Assembly (NCBI GenBank): GCA_038207425.1
Contig: JBBQZU010000007.1
Location: forward strand, 62,001-126,000
DNA: 64,000 nucleotides
Source of the DNA: JBBQZU01 sp038207425
GTDB lineage: Bacteria > Bacteroidota > Bacteroidia > Flavobacteriales_D > Cryomorphaceae
Direction: 5' to 3'
A model generated the notes under the pieces. The model searched no databases, was not told where the DNA came from, and saw only the letters and a list, made by a program, of their open reading frames with translations. Of this stretch, positions 42,783 to 51,955 are shown piece after piece. Position numbers and translations under genes: made by a program. Numbering within the stretch: the first letter of the stretch is position 1; the number at the start of each line of letters is the position of its first letter.

Positions 42783-45077
42783 TTACACATCATGCCTTTT
42801 CACCTTTAATTTAAGCAAGCCAAAAACCCCTATTGCCGATACTGCAAGTACCACAATTTCCATAAAGGTATCGATCCCTCTGAAATCAACGAGAATTACG
42901 TTCACCACATTTTTTCCTTTGGCAAGCAAATAGGCATTGTCTGCATAGAAAGAACTTATATATACCGGGCGGTCGAGACTCAAAACATCTAAAACAACGG
43001 CTGTAATTAATGTGCCAAATACAATACTTATCGCCCCATCTCGAAGTTTTGACCGGGTGCGTGTTAGCTTCAGATATTTCGGTAATTTATAAAGCACAAG
43101 TATAAAAAGTATTACTGTAAGGGTATCGATAGTAAACTGAGTGATGGCCAAATCTGGAGCTCCGTAAATCACAAATATGAGACAAATAGCATAGCCTATA
43201 ACCCCCATAGATGCCACAGCAGCAAGCCTTGAATCTGTAAAAACAGTAAAGAGCACTGAGGCAATGAGAATGACCACAAGCACCCATTCATACACCGCCA
43301 CAGATCTAATCATTGACCAATCAAAGTGCCAATGAAATCCGGGAAGGTGCACGGCCGCTGCAATTGCCAAAATCGTAATGATGCTAATGAGTACATAATA
43401 TCTCAAATGCCCACTCTGAAAAGCTTTGTTCCATGCAGTAGCAATCTGCGCAAAACTACCTACCATTGCTAAAGCGATGGTTTGAGGAGCAAGCATATTC
43501 AATTTTGCGGGAATACCTGAAAGATATTTATAAGGTTTTGCCGTAAGATAAATCAATACAGTCCCCGCAATGGTGACCATGCTAAGCCAGAATACCGTAT
43601 TGATACCGTGCCACATTTTGAGGTACACACCATCAGTATTGATCGCTAAAGCATCCAGAGAAGGAATAAGTAGCGTATGATCCATCAAACCCGGGCTTAT
43701 ACCTAAAATCAAACTGAGAATTGCGAGCAATATTGGCGCAAACCACAATACCGGGCCGGGAGCTTTGGTACCGTTTAGAGCATCGGGTAGCCTTCCGGCA
43801 AATGGCTTGATAGCCGCTATAAAACCAGCAACTCCCACCAGAATATTGGTGACCAGTGCGATGATGGTAAGCCATAAACTCATATTGCCTTGATGAAGCG
43901 TGGCTTCGTACACAAGGTCTTTGCCAATAAACCCGAAGGTGATTGGAATGCCAGCACCTGAAAGTGCTGCAACAAATGCTGCTACAGCCACCAATGGCAT
44001 TGCATTGCGGAGTCCACCGAGCAGTGTCACCTCGCGGGTATTCGTGTGATGGTCAATGATGCCTGCTATCAGGAACATCGCAGCTTTATACAGTGCGTGA
44101 ACAACCACAAATACCAATGCTGCGATGATCGCTTCTCTGGTACCGATACCTATAAGAAAGGTAAGTGTACCTAGCGCTGAAATGGTGGTGTAGGCAAGAA
44201 TGGATTTCAGATCAGTTCTGAAAAGACTGTGAATGGCGCCAAATACCATCGTAATACATCCCACTGTCATCAGGGTATTGCTCCATAAAGCCAGGTCAGT
44301 AAAGACTGGCGAAAACCTAAACAATAAGTAAATACCTGCCTTTACCATTGTAGCAGAATGCAAATAGGTACTCACAGGCGTAGGGGCCTTCATAGCACCC
44401 GGCAACCAAAAGTGAAATGGAAATTGTGCCGATTTAGTAAAAGCAGCAATAAATATTAATACCAGAATAAGCGTGGTATAAGGCGAAGAAGCAAAAACAT
44501 CGGGCTGAAGCAACATAGCTTCGATGCTATAGGTGCCGGTTACAGCGCCCATAAGCAGCATGGCAGCAAGCAATGCCAAGCCACCAAAACCGGTCACGGC
44601 AAGCGCTACCAATGCCGACTTGCGCGAGGCTTCATCCTTATTTTTAAAACCAATTAAAAAGAAAGATGAAATGCTCGTAAGCTCCCAAAAAATAAAAAGT
44701 GTAAGCGCATTTGCCGAAAGGACCACCCCCAACATGGCTGCCATAAACATACTCAGGTAGGCATAAAATCTATCCAAATAAGGATTGCCCTTCATGTACG
44801 ATGCGCTATACGCGAATACCAGAGCGCCAATACCCGTAATAAGCAATGCGAATATGAGCGAAAGGCCGTCGAGTTTAAAACTCAGGCTGGCGCCAAATGC
44901 CCATTCAAGATGGCTGCTCAAATTGCCTTCTAAACCAGAAAAAAGAAATGACGCAAACCATACAAAGAGCGATAAAGGCAGGAGTGAATTGAGTATGGCA
45001 AATCGACCGAGCGACACCCGCCGCATTATTGGCATAAGCAACGCAAATATAAAACCTGCCAATACTGCTGCCGTCAT
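42783..45077 (-). CDS. mrpA: Na+/H+ antiporter subunit MrpA
   Basis: A 764-residue NuoL-like subunit with about 20 helices. Antiporter residues include the Glu in LFIFWELTSISSFFLIGF (~125-142) and the Lys in FTKSAQFPFHFWLPGAMKAP (~217-236). The C-terminus carries the MbhD/DUF4040 segment IYGAPDLAITQFTIDTLTV (~640-658) and an MbhE-like end (FRGIDTFMEIVVLAVSAIGV). The ATG at 45077 (TAAVLAGFIFALL follows) matches the usual MrpA start; another ATG at 45152 would add 25 residues. It is the first gene of the complete A-B-C-D-E-F-G operon, which supports Na+ extrusion and pH homeostasis, as expected of a marine or saline organism. Confidence 0.93.
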   Translation of the reverse strand: MTAAVLAGFIFALLMPIMRRVSLGRFAILNSLLPLSLFVWFASFLFSGLEGNLSSHLEWAFGASLSFKLDGLSLIFALLITGIGALVFAYSASYMKGNPYLDRFYAYLSMFMAAMLGVVLSANALTLFIFWELTSISSFFLIGFKNKDEASRKSALVALAVTGFGGLALLAAMLLMGAVTGTYSIEAMLLQPDVFASSPYTTLILVLIFIAAFTKSAQFPFHFWLPGAMKAPTPVSTYLHSATMVKAGIYLLFRFSPVFTDLALWSNTLMTVGCITMVFGAIHSLFRTDLKSILAYTTISALGTLTFLIGIGTREAIIAALVFVVVHALYKAAMFLIAGIIDHHTNTREVTLLGGLRNAMPLVAVAAFVAALSGAGIPITFGFIGKDLVYEATLHQGNMSLWLTIIALVTNILVGVAGFIAAIKPFAGRLPDALNGTKAPGPVLWFAPILLAILSLILGISPGLMDHTLLIPSLDALAINTDGVYLKMWHGINTVFWLSMVTIAGTVLIYLTAKPYKYLSGIPAKLNMLAPQTIALAMVGSFAQIATAWNKAFQSGHLRYYVLISIITILAIAAAVHLPGFHWHFDWSMIRSVAVYEWVLVVILIASVLFTVFTDSRLAAVASMGVIGYAICLIFVIYGAPDLAITQFTIDTLTVILFILVLYKLPKYLKLTRTRSKLRDGAISIVFGTLITAVVLDVLSLDRPVYISSFYADNAYLLAKGKNVVNVILVDFRGIDTFMEIVVLAVSAIGVFGLLKLKVKRHDV

Positions 45078-45273
45078 ACGGGCAAATATATGCCAATTGT
45101 CTTCGTATTCAATTGATGAAATAAAAAATGCCGACTGTCCGAAATATTTCAAATTTAAACTCTCATTATCAAGCTTATAAAGTAGGGCGACTAACTATTA
45201 TAAACTCAAACATCTCAAAGCAAACCCTTACAAAGCCCAATCAACATCTTACTGCAATATTCAATACCTCTGC

Positions 45274-46480
45274 TTATTCTTTTACTTCACGGCTAAGCAT
45301 TTTCGAAAATAGAACAGCAGTGATGCCATGCGGGGCTGCGCTCAAAATTACTATGGGGGTCACCGCGCTGATCAACCTGTCATAACCTTCAATTCCGAGT
45401 GAAATTATGGTAAGTAGCAGATAAAGCACAGATGCTATGCCCCTTGGGCCAAACCAACCTATAAACAATATTGATTTCATGCCAATGCCACTGCCTGTAA
45501 AACTGACCGCCACCGGCAACATTCGGATTACTGAAATACTAAGCAATGCATAGAGTATGGCGCGCCAATACCTAAATGGATAAGATACAGGAACCAGGAT
45601 CATCCCAACCAAAAGAAATATAAACAGGATCAGAATTTGGCTTTCTGCTTCGCCAAACTAGCGTATTCTGGCCCGTATGGTTTCTGTCCTGATGCCAAGC
45701 ATCAGGCCGGCAAAATAAGCAGCTATGAAACCATTGCCGTGAAAATACTCAGCAAGTGAATAAGCCAATACTGCAATAGAGATAGAAGCAAGCATTTGGC
45801 AGGTGTGGTTCATCCACCCTGTTTTTGATGCTCTCTCCACAAAGCACCCTCCTATAAAACCCACAAAGGCCCCTGCTAATGGCCCTGTTGCGAACAGCTT
45901 TAATGTAAACATGAGCCATTACCCAGTGCCAAATACACCCTTGTTGGTACCGGCAAGTATGGCAGTACAAATCAATATTGAAGGCAGAGCAATACCATCA
46001 TTCAGCCCGCTCTCAATATTTATCGTTTGGCGAATACGTTTGGGTGCTGCTTCACTCGTTACAACGGCCTGGCCCAGGGCTGCATCGGTTGAAGAAAGTA
46101 TCAAGGCCAACAGTATTAAAACAACTAGTGGCTCATCAGGAAATATGAGTATGGCAAAAAGTAATCCGGCAAGCATGGTGATTGGTAAGCTTAAACCCAG
46201 CAACCTTAGTGGCAAGGTGCGGCCAATCTCAAGCGAATTGTGGTCAATGGTTGATGCATCAACAAAAAGTACCAAAATAAGGGTAAATGGTGCCAGAGGT
46301 CGAACAAAGAATGCATTTGGCCCATCATCAAGTGCTGGCAAGTCAAAAAAAGCTAACCAGAATGCCTATGAAGACAAAAACCATTGGCGCGGTAATAGCA
46401 GAACGCTCTGCTCGTTTGGAAAAAACACCATAGCCCAAAATGAGCAAAGCCATAAAGGCTATAATTGGATGCTCATTCAT
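45274..46480 (-). pseudogene. CPA1/NhaP-type Na+/H+ antiporter, broken by one frameshift and two stops
   Basis: The minus strand encodes a nearly full cation:proton antiporter of ~400 codons. It starts at 46480 (PIIAFMALLILGYGVFSKRA) and reaches SFF at a run of seven T, where the frame shifts (~46350). It goes on with LPALDDGPNAFFV, LILVLFVDASTID, SSTDAALGQAVVTSE and NIESGLNDGIALPSI. A TAA at 45919-45921 and a TAG at 45655-45657 interrupt, but the same frame continues through HGNGFIAAYFAGLMLG, FGEAESQILIL and FIGWFGPRGIASVLYLL to a stop at 45274. All conserved motifs are otherwise recognisable, so the decay is recent or the lesions are assembly errors. It lies 197 bp from the intact Mrp operon start. 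Confidence 0.88.
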
Positions 46481-46575
46481 TGATCTGAAGATCCTTCAAA
46501 TCGACAAAATATAATTACCATCTCAAAACTTCAATGATTGATGTTTTGTGTGCCATCAAAATAATTAGTTGGGTA

Positions 46576-46881
46576 TTACCTGATATTTATTCCCGCTGCT
46601 ACTAAGTCCATATGCTCAGTATGTCTTTTAAGATATGCTACCATAAATGGGCAGAGTGGAACGAGTTTGAGTTTATTGTTACGGATATATTCAAGTACAT
46701 GCAGCGCCAGCTTGCCGCCCACGCCCTTGCCCCGAAGTGCTGCATCAACTTCCGTATGGGTTACAAATATTTTGCCTTCCCTATTCGCTTTATATGCCAT
46801 AATGGCCTTTCCTTCAGGTAGTATGGCGTAGAAGTTTTGTGTTTCGGGATCATGTTCAAATCGGATTTCAGTAAGATTCAT
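46576..46881 (-). CDS. GNAT-like N-acetyltransferase (Acetyltransf_CG type)
   Basis: A 101-residue minimal GNAT. It has the fold's acetyl-CoA loop as LRGKGVGGKLALHVLEYIR (~49-67) and the ending VPLCPFMVAYLKRH (~73-86) with a conserved Cys and His-containing segment. It resembles the YidJ/Acetyltransf_CG group, which is small and of uncertain substrate. It lies 6 bp downstream of the nitroreductase relic in the pirin cluster and would be cotranscribed. Confidence 0.85.
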   Translation of the reverse strand: MNLTEIRFEHDPETQNFYAILPEGKAIMAYKANREGKIFVTHTEVDAALRGKGVGGKLALHVLEYIRNNKLKLVPLCPFMVAYLKRHTEHMDLVAAGINIR

Positions 46882-46887
46882 GGACTC

Positions 46888-47556
46888 TCAGGTTATTGTA
46901 ATAAGTAGTTCACTCAATGGTTTTCGCACCTTGGGCTGCAATGCTGCATTATCATCATCACTTCTATAACCCAAAGTTACTACTGCAAGTGCTTTTAATT
47001 TGTATTCTCCAAGTCCCAATATGCGGTTATACTCATCCTTTTTTATTCCTTCCATTGGGCAAGCGTCTACGCCCAAGGCTGCGGCCGATGTGAGTAGCTG
47101 CCCAATAGCAATATAGGCTTGTCGTGCATTCCATTCAAATAAAGCTTCGGGGGTAAAACTCTCAATGTATCGCCTAGTTGAAGCAATCCTTTTTTCAACT
47201 GCTTCGTCAGTGTGGCCTTTTAACTTGCCTCCCAAACTCACAAACCTCTATATATCTGCATCACTGATTTCTGTTTTGGCAGCAAATACAATGAGTTCTG
47301 AAGCATCTGTAATTTGTGGCTGATCTGATGACACGGCTCTTAAAGCATCACGTAAGTCAGTATTTGCAACTCTTACAAATGCATATGGCTGCAAGCCCAT
47401 TGATGAAGGGCTAAGACGTATTGCTTCCAACAATGAATTCACTGTCTCATCACTTAATTTCAGATCAGGATTAAACTTTTTGGTGGCGTATCTCCATTCG
47501 GGTATGCGGAGTAATTCACTTTCTGTGATCAAGGTATTATTGATGGTTGATTTCAT
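46888..47556 (-). pseudogene. NAD(P)H nitroreductase interrupted by one in-frame TAG
   Basis: The frame reads as a nitroreductase: FMN-site region RIPEWRYATKKFNPD (~18-32), LLEAIRLSPSSMGLQPYAF (~43-61), then after TAG (47248-47250) SLGGKLKGHTDE, IESFTPEALFEWNARQAYIA, AAALGVDACPMEGIKKDEYN and a C-terminal LAVVTLGYRSDDD. Only one codon differs from an intact ~220-residue gene. It starts 4 bp inside the pirin gene end (ATGA). The reading could be a single base error or a real nonsense mutation. Confidence 0.88.
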
Positions 47557-48422
47557 ATTTCTTCAATTAAGATTCCCATTTTATGTGCGTTGAAGTCGCG
47601 CAATGCTTCCATAATTTCTGTTTGGGTATTCATTACAAATGGCCCATAATGTGCCATGGGTTCATCAATCGGTTCGCCCGCCAAGAGTACCATATGTGTT
47701 TCTTCATTTGCCGTAAAGGTAAAGCCCTCGCCGTCATTATTAAATTGAAGCAACTGAAAGGTTTCTGCGATGCCATAACCTGCCAGCTTACCGTTTCCTT
47801 TCGTGATGTAGACGGCCGCATTATATTTTTCAATTAAAGGAAACTGTACTATGGAGCCCGGTTTCAAATAGAGCGATGCAAATATCAATGGACTCGATGG
47901 TTTCACAGGGCCTGCGCTTTCGCCAAAAGTGCCTGCAATAAGGTGCATTTCTGCGCCCGGAGCAAGTTGAATTTTTGCGAGTTCATTCTTAGGTAAAGCC
48001 TTGTACCAGGGGGCATCCATTTTATTTATAGCAGGCAGATTTATCCACAGTTGTATCACCGCTACCAAGCCGCCTTTTTCAACCAATGCTGCTGATGGGC
48101 GTTCGCTATGAATAATGCCCTTTCCGGCGTGAATCCACTGCACGCCCCCAGACCCAACGATACTGCTATTGCCCAATGAATCGCGGTGGTGCACTTCTCC
48201 GTCAAGTACAAGGGTTACCGGTGCAAAACCTCTGTGAGGGTGCGGTGGCACTCCAGCTTGCAATGGTCTGCTCCCGGCCATTGTTGGAATCCCACCGTGG
48301 TGAAGGAGGAGAAAAGGACTAATCTGTTCTACCTGACGCGTAGGCAAAGCCTGTCTTACCGGAAGTCCACACATATCGATCATTTCAGCAGCAAGTGTAT
48401 TCTTTACAGTTCGGTTTTTCAT
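47553..48422 (-). CDS. pirin family protein (first of two)
   Basis: A 289-residue bicupin pirin. The N-terminal cupin has metal-binding histidines in GVPPHPHRGFAPVTLVL (~55-71) and HHRDSLGNSS, then the second His/Glu motif GKGIIHSERP. The C-terminal half (~170-289) has the pirin C-terminal domain (SSPLIFASLYLKPGSI, and EETHMVLLAGEPIDEPM). Some pirins have quercetin 2,3-dioxygenase activity and others regulate transcription; which applies is unknown. It is separated from the second pirin by 4 bp and overlaps the nitroreductase relic. Confidence 0.88.
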   Translation of the reverse strand: MKNRTVKNTLAAEMIDMCGLPVRQALPTRQVEQISPFLLLHHGGIPTMAGSRPLQAGVPPHPHRGFAPVTLVLDGEVHHRDSLGNSSIVGSGGVQWIHAGKGIIHSERPSAALVEKGGLVAVIQLWINLPAINKMDAPWYKALPKNELAKIQLAPGAEMHLIAGTFGESAGPVKPSSPLIFASLYLKPGSIVQFPLIEKYNAAVYITKGNGKLAGYGIAETFQLLQFNNDGEGFTFTANEETHMVLLAGEPIDEPMAHYGPFVMNTQTEIMEALRDFNAHKMGILIEEI

Positions 48423-48426
48423 TTTT

Positions 48427-49143
48427 TTATATTGTCATTGGCACTTCCATGAAGAGTATTTCTGCATGTTTCGTGGCGGATATTTCTAAGGTATTTACAG
48501 CGGCTATTCCCATTCCGTCTCGGCGCTTCAGGCTTTCGCCAGCGGCACATATTTCGCCGTCGAGTATGAATATATACAATCCGTTGCCCGGTTTATTCAT
48601 GGTGTATGTAAGGCCAAAGCCTTCATCAAGACTGAGCAATGAAAAGTAGGCATCTTGCACAATTTTTACAGAATCTGATACATCGTCAATCGGCGATACG
48701 ATACGCTGCAATTTATTTTTGCGCCCTTCCGTATCAAAGGTCTTTTGATCATAGCGTGGAGCGATATTCCTCACTTTCGGGAAAATCCATATTTGGAGAA
48801 ATCTCACCGGTTTATCTGAATTGTGGTTGTATTCACTGTGAAATACTCCTGTTCCGGCCGACATAGCCTGCACATCGTTGGTTCTAATAACGCTTGCATT
48901 ACCTATACTATCCTTATGTTCTAGTTCGCCTTCGAGCGGTATGCTTATAATTTCCATATTGTCATGGGGGTGTCGACCGAAACCCTGACCTGCCGATACT
49001 TCATCGTCGTTGAGCACCCTGAGCACACCAAAATGTGTTCGTTCAGGGTTGCTATAGTTTGCAAAACTGAAGGTATGAGATGAGTTTAACCATCCGTGGT
49101 TTGCATGGCCGCGTGTGTTGGCTCTGTGAATTACTTTGTTCAT
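48427..49143 (-). CDS. pirin family protein, YhhW-like
   Basis: A 238-residue pirin of the YhhW type. The N-terminal NKVIHRANTRGHANHGWLNS and SFANYSNPERTHFGVLRVLN match that group. Metal ligands are in FGRHPHDNMEIISIPLEG (~57-74) and GTGVFHSEYNHN (~97-108). It is the first gene of the AraC-linked cluster, with a palindromic promoter region upstream. The two pirins differ in sequence, so this is a pair of subfamilies rather than a recent tandem duplication. Confidence 0.88.
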   Translation of the reverse strand: MNKVIHRANTRGHANHGWLNSSHTFSFANYSNPERTHFGVLRVLNDDEVSAGQGFGRHPHDNMEIISIPLEGELEHKDSIGNASVIRTNDVQAMSAGTGVFHSEYNHNSDKPVRFLQIWIFPKVRNIAPRYDQKTFDTEGRKNKLQRIVSPIDDVSDSVKIVQDAYFSLLSLDEGFGLTYTMNKPGNGLYIFILDGEICAAGESLKRRDGMGIAAVNTLEISATKHAEILFMEVPMTI

Positions 49144-49213
49144 GGTTTGATTTTTTTTTTCGGGGTATGCTATAAGTTTGTTTGGGCTTTATTTGTTTCA
49201 ATTTTTAACGATG

Positions 49214-49233
49214 CAAAATTAATGTACGTACAT
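49214..49233 (-). promoter_or_regulatory. -7 box plus palindrome before the pirin cluster
   Basis: On the minus strand TAATTTTG (49221-49214) fits TAnnTTTG. The perfect palindrome ATGTACGTACAT (49222-49233) lies directly upstream of it, where an activator or repressor operator would sit. A possible partner is the AraC gene that starts ~1 kb away. The repeat ATGCAAAA occurs at 49211 and 49244. Confidence 0.4.
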
Positions 49234-49273
49234 GCATTACACCATGCAAAAAGTCCAACAAATGATGCGAAAA

Positions 49274-50161
49274 TCAAGCACGACTTGAAAAGGATTTCCG
49301 GAAATCATTTGCTGAAACACCGGTATGTTTCTTCGAAAAATGGCTCAAATGGGCGGGTTCTTTAAAACCCAGATTATAGGCTATTTTCTTCTGGTTCAGC
49401 TCGGTGAAAGCCAGCAGCCTTTTACTTTCGGTTAATAATTGTGCAGTTAAATAGTCCTTGGCGGCGGTACCTGTTGCGCTCTTCACTACCTCATTGAGAT
49501 AGCCGGAGCTAACCCCAATAAGTTCGGCGTACTCCCCTACCTTATGCAGAGATTTTATGTGTTCTGTCACACTTTCGCGAAAAGCTTGCATAATTGCTAC
49601 CTGGCCTCCGCTTACATTGTCACACTCCGGCATTACAGGCACGCAATGGGTTTGGCACGAAAGCAAAACCAGCTTGAGCAAAGTACCGATCAGTTCGTAT
49701 TTATTGGCCGATGTGCTCAGTTGTATCCTGTACATTTCTCCTAAATACAATTCCAACGCCCTGCCCAGCTCTTCGTTTACGCTCAAGGCCGCATGGTTGG
49801 TACACGAACGATTCAGGAAGAGTCGATTTATATCACCAGGTGCAATGCCATTAAAATCCATAAACGATTTGGTAAATGATACCACCCAACCTTTCGGATT
49901 TTCTGATGACATTAAATGGTGCACCTGTCCGGGCAAAATGATATAAAGTTGATTACCCGCCAATTCATACCATTCAAAATCAATCATATGTTTACCCTTC
50001 CCTTCTATACACCAAATTATGGTAAAGTAATCGTGTCTGTGAGGCATATCGGATGCAACACTTCTCGAAAGTTGAATCTCCTCCATACGCCGCACTATTA
50101 CGGAAGTAAAGTCGTCGCCGGAATTGATTTGCAACCTTGGTATATTCTGGAGTTTTCTCAT
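49274..50161 (-). CDS. AraC-family regulator with cupin-type ligand domain
   Basis: A 295-residue AraC regulator. The N-terminal half (~20-110) looks like a cupin/AraC-binding beta-barrel (DMPHRHDYFTIIWCIEGKGKH, LPGQVHHLMSS). The C-terminal helix-turn-helix pair (~190-290) has YAELIGVSSGYLNEVVKSAT and KIAYNLGFKEPAHLSHFSKK. Its stop is 130 bp upstream of the pirin start on the same strand, so it probably regulates the pirin cluster. The ligand is not known; the pirin/nitroreductase context suggests redox-active aromatics or electrophiles, which is inference. Confidence 0.88.
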   Translation of the reverse strand: MRKLQNIPRLQINSGDDFTSVIVRRMEEIQLSRSVASDMPHRHDYFTIIWCIEGKGKHMIDFEWYELAGNQLYIILPGQVHHLMSSENPKGWVVSFTKSFMDFNGIAPGDINRLFLNRSCTNHAALSVNEELGRALELYLGEMYRIQLSTSANKYELIGTLLKLVLLSCQTHCVPVMPECDNVSGGQVAIMQAFRESVTEHIKSLHKVGEYAELIGVSSGYLNEVVKSATGTAAKDYLTAQLLTESKRLLAFTELNQKKIAYNLGFKEPAHLSHFSKKHTGVSANDFRKSFSSRA

Positions 50162-50336
50162 AATCTGCAGTCATACAAAGATGGCATGAAAACGGGCTTC
50201 GTTCAAAGTTGAAAAAATTCTCTATTATCAACCTAGTTATTGTGAACAAGTATGAATATTTGGCGTATCAACGGTATTGATAGAAGGTACCTTTACCCTA
50301 GGTTTCGCTACATTGCCCGCACAAAACTCCTAAACT

Positions 50337-50942
50337 ATGACAAGGCGCATACTATTTTTTTCTATTTTGCTTTTCAGCACAATCATGCTTTCGGCCCAAA
50401 CCGACGATGATGACAAAAGCCTCAACGGCCAGTATGAGCTGATGAAAAAACAATCTAATAACTATCAGGTTTACAAGGTAGTGAAGGAAACTTCTCTGGA
50501 TCAGTTTTGGAAAATAACGCGTGATACCATTCAGAAAGAACGCGGCGATATTAAGAATCTCAAAAGCGATGTTGCCGGGCTACAGAGCAAAGTGGATGAG
50601 CTCACTGCAAATGTTGCGCAGCGAGATGCCGCACTCGCGGAACAAGCACATATGATAGACAATATGGATATTATGGGGATCAGCCTCACCAAGGGTGCCT
50701 ATAAAACCGTATCCTGGGTTCTTGTTTTGGCTCTTGCCCTTGCCGCATTGGTGCTTTTTATAAAATTCAGCAGTGCCAACAGGATTACCTTACAATCAAA
50801 AAGAGACTTCCAGATACTCCATGAAGAGTTTGAAACACTCAGACATAAAACCCGTGAGAACGAATCAAAACTCAAACGAGATATGCAAACAGAAATCAAC
50901 AAATTTGAAGAACTAAAAGAGAAGCTTGGCAAGAAAGGATAA
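50337..50942 (+). CDS. membrane protein with flanking coiled coils, function unknown
   Basis: A 201-residue protein with a signal peptide or N-terminal helix (ILFFSILLFSTIMLSAQ), a coiled-coil region (~60-110: IKNLKSDVAGLQSKVDELTA), a central transmembrane helix (VSWVLVLALALAALVLFIKF) and a second coiled coil (~155-201: LHEEFETLRHKTRENES). The layout puts one coil outside and one inside the membrane. I recall related Bacteroidota proteins with misleading enzyme names; no catalytic domain is visible here. It is divergent from the AraC gene across ~175 bp. Confidence 0.7.
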   Translation: MTRRILFFSILLFSTIMLSAQTDDDDKSLNGQYELMKKQSNNYQVYKVVKETSLDQFWKITRDTIQKERGDIKNLKSDVAGLQSKVDELTANVAQRDAALAEQAHMIDNMDIMGISLTKGAYKTVSWVLVLALALAALVLFIKFSSANRITLQSKRDFQILHEEFETLRHKTRENESKLKRDMQTEINKFEELKEKLGKKG

Positions 50943-51059
50943 CTTACTTGCATAGGATTCTACAATTATGGCGTTCTGTTTGCTTTTTAATTCTGGTATT
51001 CATATTTTTGAAGTGCGTAAGGATAAAAATCTCAAAAAACGCATGTTTCATAGCACTAC

Positions 51060-51083
51060 AAGCCCCGGCCAAAACCGGGGCTT
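51060..51083 (+). terminator. GC-rich hairpin after the coiled-coil gene
   Basis: AAGCCCCGG (51060-51068) and CCGGGGCTT (51075-51083) pair perfectly with loop CCAAAA. There is no long T-run, so its terminator function is uncertain. It separates the coiled-coil gene from the SIMPL gene. Confidence 0.45.
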
Positions 51084-51165
51084 GCGGTTTCCGATAGTCT
51101 CATTTTCTCACAGTTTGTAATCGGCCCGCTTTTTGTCTTACTTCGGCGTACCAAAAAAACGAGTT

Positions 51166-51882
51166 ATGAAATTCCCCATCACGTTACCTGTCATTGTCCT
51201 TGCTGCAATTTCGCAGATTGCCAATGCACAAAATTACCCCAGTATTCTCAAAGTTCAGGGCGAACACCGTGTATATGCCGTACCTGAAATACTGGAAGTC
51301 AACATACCACTGCAGGTCAAAGACGTTTCATACGAAGCCTGCTCTTCACAGCTTGTAAGAACTTACAACGATCTAAGTAATGCGCTTGTAAAAGCAGGAA
51401 TAGAAAAAGATCAAATAAAATCATCCGGATTGAATATTCAGGAATTCTATAACTACAATGAGCGCGAGCGCAAACTGGAAGGCTATACCGGAAGTATTCA
51501 GATTTATATCAAAATGCCACATGATGATGCCAAATTGCAGAACATCATGCGCACCTTGCGCGATGACCGATTTAAATTCGGATATAATCTTGGCTTTAGC
51601 CTTTCTGAAAAGCAAAAAGAAACGCTGGAAGCAGATGCCATAAAAAGCGCTGTTGCCGATGCACGCGCCAAAGCCGACGCAATGGCCGAAGCCCTCGGTA
51701 TGAAACTCATTGCCGTTCAGGAAATAAATTACGGCTATACCGAAGGCAGACAAGACTTCCTTACCAGAGATAAAATGGCAATGGCAACTCGTGAGATGAG
51801 CGACACGGGCGATTTGCAATTAAACCCACAACTTCAGGAAGTGTACCGCAATGTGGGCGTAATTTGGCATATAGCCAAATAA
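51166..51882 (+). CDS. SIMPL domain protein (DUF541)
   Basis: An exported 238-residue protein of the SIMPL/DUF541 family (interacting with signalling kinases in eukaryotes; in bacteria periplasmic, role unclear). The signal peptide is ITLPVIVLAAISQIANAQ. SIMPL landmarks are VQGEHRVYAVPEILEVNIPL (~30-49), KAGIEKDQIKSSGLNIQEFY (~80-99) and DARAKADAMAEALGMKLIAV (~168-187). The ATG at 51166 begins the signal peptide; the frame is open 33 nt upstream. The next gene is 73 bp downstream. Confidence 0.85.
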   Translation: MKFPITLPVIVLAAISQIANAQNYPSILKVQGEHRVYAVPEILEVNIPLQVKDVSYEACSSQLVRTYNDLSNALVKAGIEKDQIKSSGLNIQEFYNYNERERKLEGYTGSIQIYIKMPHDDAKLQNIMRTLRDDRFKFGYNLGFSLSEKQKETLEADAIKSAVADARAKADAMAEALGMKLIAVQEINYGYTEGRQDFLTRDKMAMATREMSDTGDLQLNPQLQEVYRNVGVIWHIAK

Positions 51883-51922
51883 GGTGTGCAGTCATAATGC
51901 CTCAGTCTATTAATAACCGGCT

Positions 51923-51930
51923 ACATTTGT
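51923..51930 (+). promoter_or_regulatory. candidate -7 box TACATTTG
   Basis: Perfect TAnnTTTG match 25 nt before the enoyl-CoA hydratase-like ATG at 51956. No -33 TTTG at 19-21 nt was seen. Confidence 0.4.
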
Positions 51931-51955
51931 AACCTTCACGTAAATAAATTTTAGC

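Noticed and set aside
45803..46483. Long plus-strand ORF over the antiporter relic
   Set aside because: It is the shadow of the minus-strand antiporter frame, which carries all recognisable motifs.
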